A DNA stretch of 64,000 nt. It comes from Clostridium_AQ sp900552125 (GTDB taxonomy: Bacteria; Bacillota_I; Bacilli_A; Erysipelotrichales; Erysipelotrichaceae). The stretch is from the NCBI GenBank assembly GCA_037892765.1, contig JBBKBW010000010.1. One strand, 5' to 3'. Each line of letters starts with the position of its first letter. Position 1 is the stretch's first letter. Both the position numbers and the translations under genes were made by a program. Shown here piece after piece: positions 61,674 through 64,000 of this stretch. Below the pieces are notes generated by a model, which saw only the letters and a program-made list of their open reading frames with translations, was not told where the DNA came from and did no database searches.

Positions 61674-61716
61674 AGAGAGATATTTGTTTGATTAAAAAAC
61701 AGATATCTCTTTTTAC
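61674..61716 (+). terminator. Terminator after the ABC-F gene
   Basis: AGAGATATTTGTTT pairs with AAACAGATATCTCT (one base bulged), followed by T residues. Confidence 0.8.
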
Positions 61717-61769
61717 ATGTTCGTGTATAAAAAAGATGAATCCGTACATCTTAATCACAGGTGATGCAT

Positions 61770-63170
61770 ATGCAAAAAACATTTGAAATGTTAAATCAGG
61801 AAATAAGTAAACGATTAAGAGTAGATGAAAATTTTGATATTGTCGTAAAACCATTATATATACAAGGTATTCGTATGAACTTATACTTTGTGGATGGATT
61901 TGTGAAAGATGAAATAATGGAACGAATGATATCTTTTCTATTAGCACAAAATATCAAAGATATAATTGACACAATGAATATCCAGGGATTCTGTGATCAT
62001 TGCTTAACATATTTGGAAGTTGATGTACAAAGTGATGTAGCTAAGATGATTACTTCTATCTTAAGTGGAAGCTCATTGCTGGTGGTAGAAGGATATCATG
62101 AAGGAATTATCATTGATGCTAGAACCTATCCGGTAAGAAGCATGGAAGAGCCAGAAGATGATCGTGTGCTTAGAGGAAGTCGTGATGGCTTTGTGGAAAC
62201 ATTGATATTTAATACAGCACTTATACGAAGAAGAATTCGTGACACTCGTTTGCGTATGGAGTATCATAGTGTGGGAACGAAAAGCAAAACCGATCTTGTG
62301 ATATGTTATATGGAAGAAATCGCTGATGAGTCTCTATTGAAAATGATTCGAAAATCGATATCAGAAATACAGGTGGAAGCGTTAAGTATGGCTCAGGAAA
62401 GCTTAGCAGAAGCATTGGTACAGCATTCATGGTTCAACCCATTTCCTAAAGTTCGTTATACGGAGCGACCTGATACCGCAAGCAGTAATCTATTAGAAGG
62501 AAAAGTAATTCTGTTAATGGATAACTCGCCAAGTGTACTGATCTTGCCAACTAGTTTCTTTGATTTTGTACAAGAAGCGCAGGATTATTATCTTCCTCCT
62601 CTAATAGGAAATTACTTTAGAATAGAAAGAATCATAGTCTTTTTCCTAACGTTGTTTGTAACTCCTGTCTGGTATTACTTTAACTGCAATCCGCATCTTG
62701 CGCCTGATTGGCTGCAGTTTTCATTGATATCGGATACGATGAATCTTCCTATATTATTACAGCTATTGATTTTGGAATTTGGAATTGACGCGATAAAATT
62801 GGCATCTATGAATACACCAAGCTCTTTGAATGGATCATTTAGTATCATAGGAGCTTTGATCCTAGGTGATTTCGCAGTACAGGCAGGCTGGTTTGCCGGA
62901 GAAATTATCTTATATATGGCATTTGTAGCATTAGCTAACTTCATTCAGCCTAGTTATGAATTAGGCTATGCGATAAAATTTATGCGTATGATGTTGCTGG
63001 TACTGATTGGCCTTTTCCCATCTTGGGGACTATATATCGGATTAGTATTCGTGCTAGTTATTGTGATTTGTAATAAAACGATTACCAATACATCTTATTT
63101 CTATCCACTGATACCATTCTCTTATCGTGATTTAAAAAAGATCTTCGTGAGAAAAAAATTACGTTCCTAA
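61770..63170 (+). CDS. GerA/SpoVAF-family spore germination protein
   Basis: A 466-residue membrane protein from ATG 61770 (AGGTGAT upstream). An N-terminal soluble part with the GerA-type region (SGSSLLVVEGYHEGIIIDARTYPVRSMEEPEDDRVLRGSRDGFVE, quoted as RTYPVRSMEEPEDDRVLRG and SRDGFVE) is followed by about five membrane helices (IVFFLTLFVTPVWYYF, LPILLQLLILEFGIDAIKLAS, and two more near the C-terminus). This family includes germinant receptor A subunits and SpoVAF, which act with the SpoVA channel. Length and lack of linked gerB/gerC genes favour the SpoVAF type. Implies a sporulating host. Confidence 0.88.
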   Translation: MQKTFEMLNQEISKRLRVDENFDIVVKPLYIQGIRMNLYFVDGFVKDEIMERMISFLLAQNIKDIIDTMNIQGFCDHCLTYLEVDVQSDVAKMITSILSGSSLLVVEGYHEGIIIDARTYPVRSMEEPEDDRVLRGSRDGFVETLIFNTALIRRRIRDTRLRMEYHSVGTKSKTDLVICYMEEIADESLLKMIRKSISEIQVEALSMAQESLAEALVQHSWFNPFPKVRYTERPDTASSNLLEGKVILLMDNSPSVLILPTSFFDFVQEAQDYYLPPLIGNYFRIERIIVFFLTLFVTPVWYYFNCNPHLAPDWLQFSLISDTMNLPILLQLLILEFGIDAIKLASMNTPSSLNGSFSIIGALILGDFAVQAGWFAGEIILYMAFVALANFIQPSYELGYAIKFMRMMLLVLIGLFPSWGLYIGLVFVLVIVICNKTITNTSYFYPLIPFSYRDLKKIFVRKKLRS

Positions 63171-63232
63171 CGATTTAAGGCTTGTATGTATTTTAAAATA
63201 TGTTACCATTAGCTTGGAAGAGGCGAGTGGCA

Positions 63233-63574
63233 ATGGATATGAAAAAAATAATTGAAAATGCGTATAAAGCACATATGATGGAATTATTACTGATGCCGGC
63301 ATTGCTGTATACTTATGAGTTAGGCAGTTTTGCCTATTGGGTAGTTTTGATTTTAATTGATCAATATATTTTAAGACATGAAAATATATTGGAGATGTTA
63401 ATAGTTTTTCAGGATGAATCTTATAAGAAAGAAATAAAAAAGATTGTGATATTAGAAATTTGTATGCTTGTTTGTCTAGTGATTACCTTTATTAAAAATT
63501 GGCGAGTAGGAGTCATTTATGTGATTAATGATTTAATTTTAATGATTTCAGAAGCGGCTAGTTATGGAAAATAA
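63233..63574 (+). CDS. Small membrane protein of unknown function
   Basis: A 113-residue protein from ATG 63233 (GAGGCGAGTGG upstream; ATG 63239 is also possible). Three or four hydrophobic stretches (LLLMPALLYTYELGSFAYWVVLILIDQYIL, quoted as MPALLYTYELGSFAYW, IVILEICMLVCLVITFI, VIYVINDLILMI). It lies 60 bp after the germination gene and may be co-expressed. No family recognised. Confidence 0.65.
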   Translation: MDMKKIIENAYKAHMMELLLMPALLYTYELGSFAYWVVLILIDQYILRHENILEMLIVFQDESYKKEIKKIVILEICMLVCLVITFIKNWRVGVIYVINDLILMISEAASYGK

Positions 63575-63588
63575 AAGAAAAACTGATG

Positions 63589-63630
63589 AAAAAGATGGAT
63601 ATGAGAGTGACTATTCTTATATCTTTTTTT
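63589..63630 (+). terminator. Terminator
   Basis: GAAAAAGAT..GATATGAG pairs with CTTATATC..ATCTTTTTTT with G-U pairs in the middle; ends in a T run. Confidence 0.7.
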
Positions 63631-63806
63631 ATTGGAGTAAAGATTGATATGTAATGTGTATATGATTTGTGAACAGATTGTCACAAGCGTATGAAAATAG
63701 TTGCACATACAAATGGTATAGCATTGTTTTTCATAAAATTAATGAATAATTTTCATGAAAATGAAAAAGAAATTTCTGATTTTGTGTGAAAAATCAAGAA
63801 AAAATA

Positions 63807-63835
63807 TTGTAATTCAATGTGAAATAGTTTATAAT
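63807..63835 (+). promoter_or_regulatory. Promoter of the lipoprotein gene
   Basis: TTGTAA (63807-63812), 17-bp spacer, TATAAT (63830-63835), 35 bp before the start codon. Confidence 0.7.
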
Positions 63836-63870
63836 AATGCACATATCAGGAATGATAGGAGGGAAAGGAT

Positions 63871-64000
63871 ATGAAAAAAGGATTTGCTGCACTTCTAGTA
63901 GGTGCAATGGCCTTAACAACCGTTGGTTGTTCAAGCGGATCTGGTGGTGGATCCCAATCAAAAGACAATACTTTCACAGTTGGTATTAATCAGGAACTAA
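63871..64000 (+). CDS. Lipoprotein, probable ABC solute-binding protein, partial
   Basis: The first 43 codons of a lipoprotein, cut by the window end. ATG 63871 has AGGAGGG 8 nt upstream. Signal peptide KKGFAALLVGAMALTTVGC with the lipobox TTVGC, then a Ser/Gly linker and NTFTVGINQEL, the start typical of oligopeptide- or nickel-binding proteins (OppA-like). The substrate cannot be told from the fragment. Confidence 0.75.
   Translation, partial: MKKGFAALLVGAMALTTVGCSSGSGGGSQSKDNTFTVGINQEL

Noticed and set aside
1..64000. tRNA, rRNA or CRISPR arrays
   Set aside because: I saw no tRNA-like cloverleaf with TTCRA and CCA motifs, no rRNA text and no regularly spaced repeats with spacers; a computed scan would be needed to be certain.

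Overview
The window is low-GC (by eye about one third G+C), with TTG and GTG starts, strong AGGAGG-type ribosome binding sites, a T-box leader, a Rex repressor, a GerA/SpoVAF-type spore germination protein, SipW-type signal peptidases and a sortase-anchored glycosidase. This fits a spore-forming, gut-associated Firmicute. An Erysipelotrichia-like lineage is my best guess, but nothing in the window settles it.

Layout. (1) 0.2-5.5 kb: an SDR dehydrogenase and a MerR regulator on the minus strand face a heterodimeric ABC exporter; a MerR-type operator sits in the 19-bp promoter spacer. (2) 5.5-7.2 kb: IS debris, a small orphan gene and a frameshifted DUF2335 gene. (3) 7.4-11.2 kb: PHP histidinol-phosphatase, phosphoglycerate-mutase-like phosphatase, then a NifU-like scaffold protein paired with a GGGtGRT protein. 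(4) 11.8-26.1 kb: a biofilm/fibre locus with a BTAD (SARP-like) regulator, two small TWQG-motif proteins, four camelysin/TasA-like SipW substrates, two membrane-anchored surface proteins, a very large Cna-B/von Willebrand adhesin broken by a frameshift, two SipW-type signal peptidases and a decayed IS3 element. (5) 26.4-35.1 kb: a PRD/BglG-type regulator translationally overlapping a 2398-residue secreted adhesin. (6) 35.2-47.5 kb: PD-(D/E)XK protein, MutY, Nudix, aspartokinase, HMA-like protein, GNATs, Rex, T-box-controlled AsnRS, degenerate M28-like membrane protein, cardiolipin synthase, and an old-yellow-enzyme flavoprotein. (7) 47.5-64 kb: an AAA-ATPase/nuclease gene between 82-bp direct repeats, a GH20 hexosaminidase with sortase signal, a diguanylate cyclase, patatin, an XRE/LicD divergent pair, an amidase-like pseudoenzyme, an ABC-F protein, a GerA-family protein, and the start of a lipoprotein.

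Main discovery. Six promoters in the biofilm locus share one architecture: two directly repeated heptamers of consensus TRTKACN, exactly 11 bp apart start to start, ending 9 or 10 nt before a -10 box. They lie before every main transcription unit of the locus: the first TasA-like operon (two tandem sites), the large adhesin, the second TasA pair, the small TWQG protein, and the second signal peptidase. This is the geometry known for Streptomyces SARP activators, whose DNA-binding and BTAD domains match the regulator encoded here. The sequence therefore suggests a SARP-type regulon controlling a TasA/SipW extracellular matrix in a Firmicute. The site pattern is read directly from the sequence; the assignment to this regulator is inference.

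Other regulatory structures worth attention are three 14-bp palindromes at exactly 20-bp spacing between the xre and licD genes, and a promoter inside an inverted repeat followed by a 21-codon leader ORF and a hairpin that covers a ribosome binding site.
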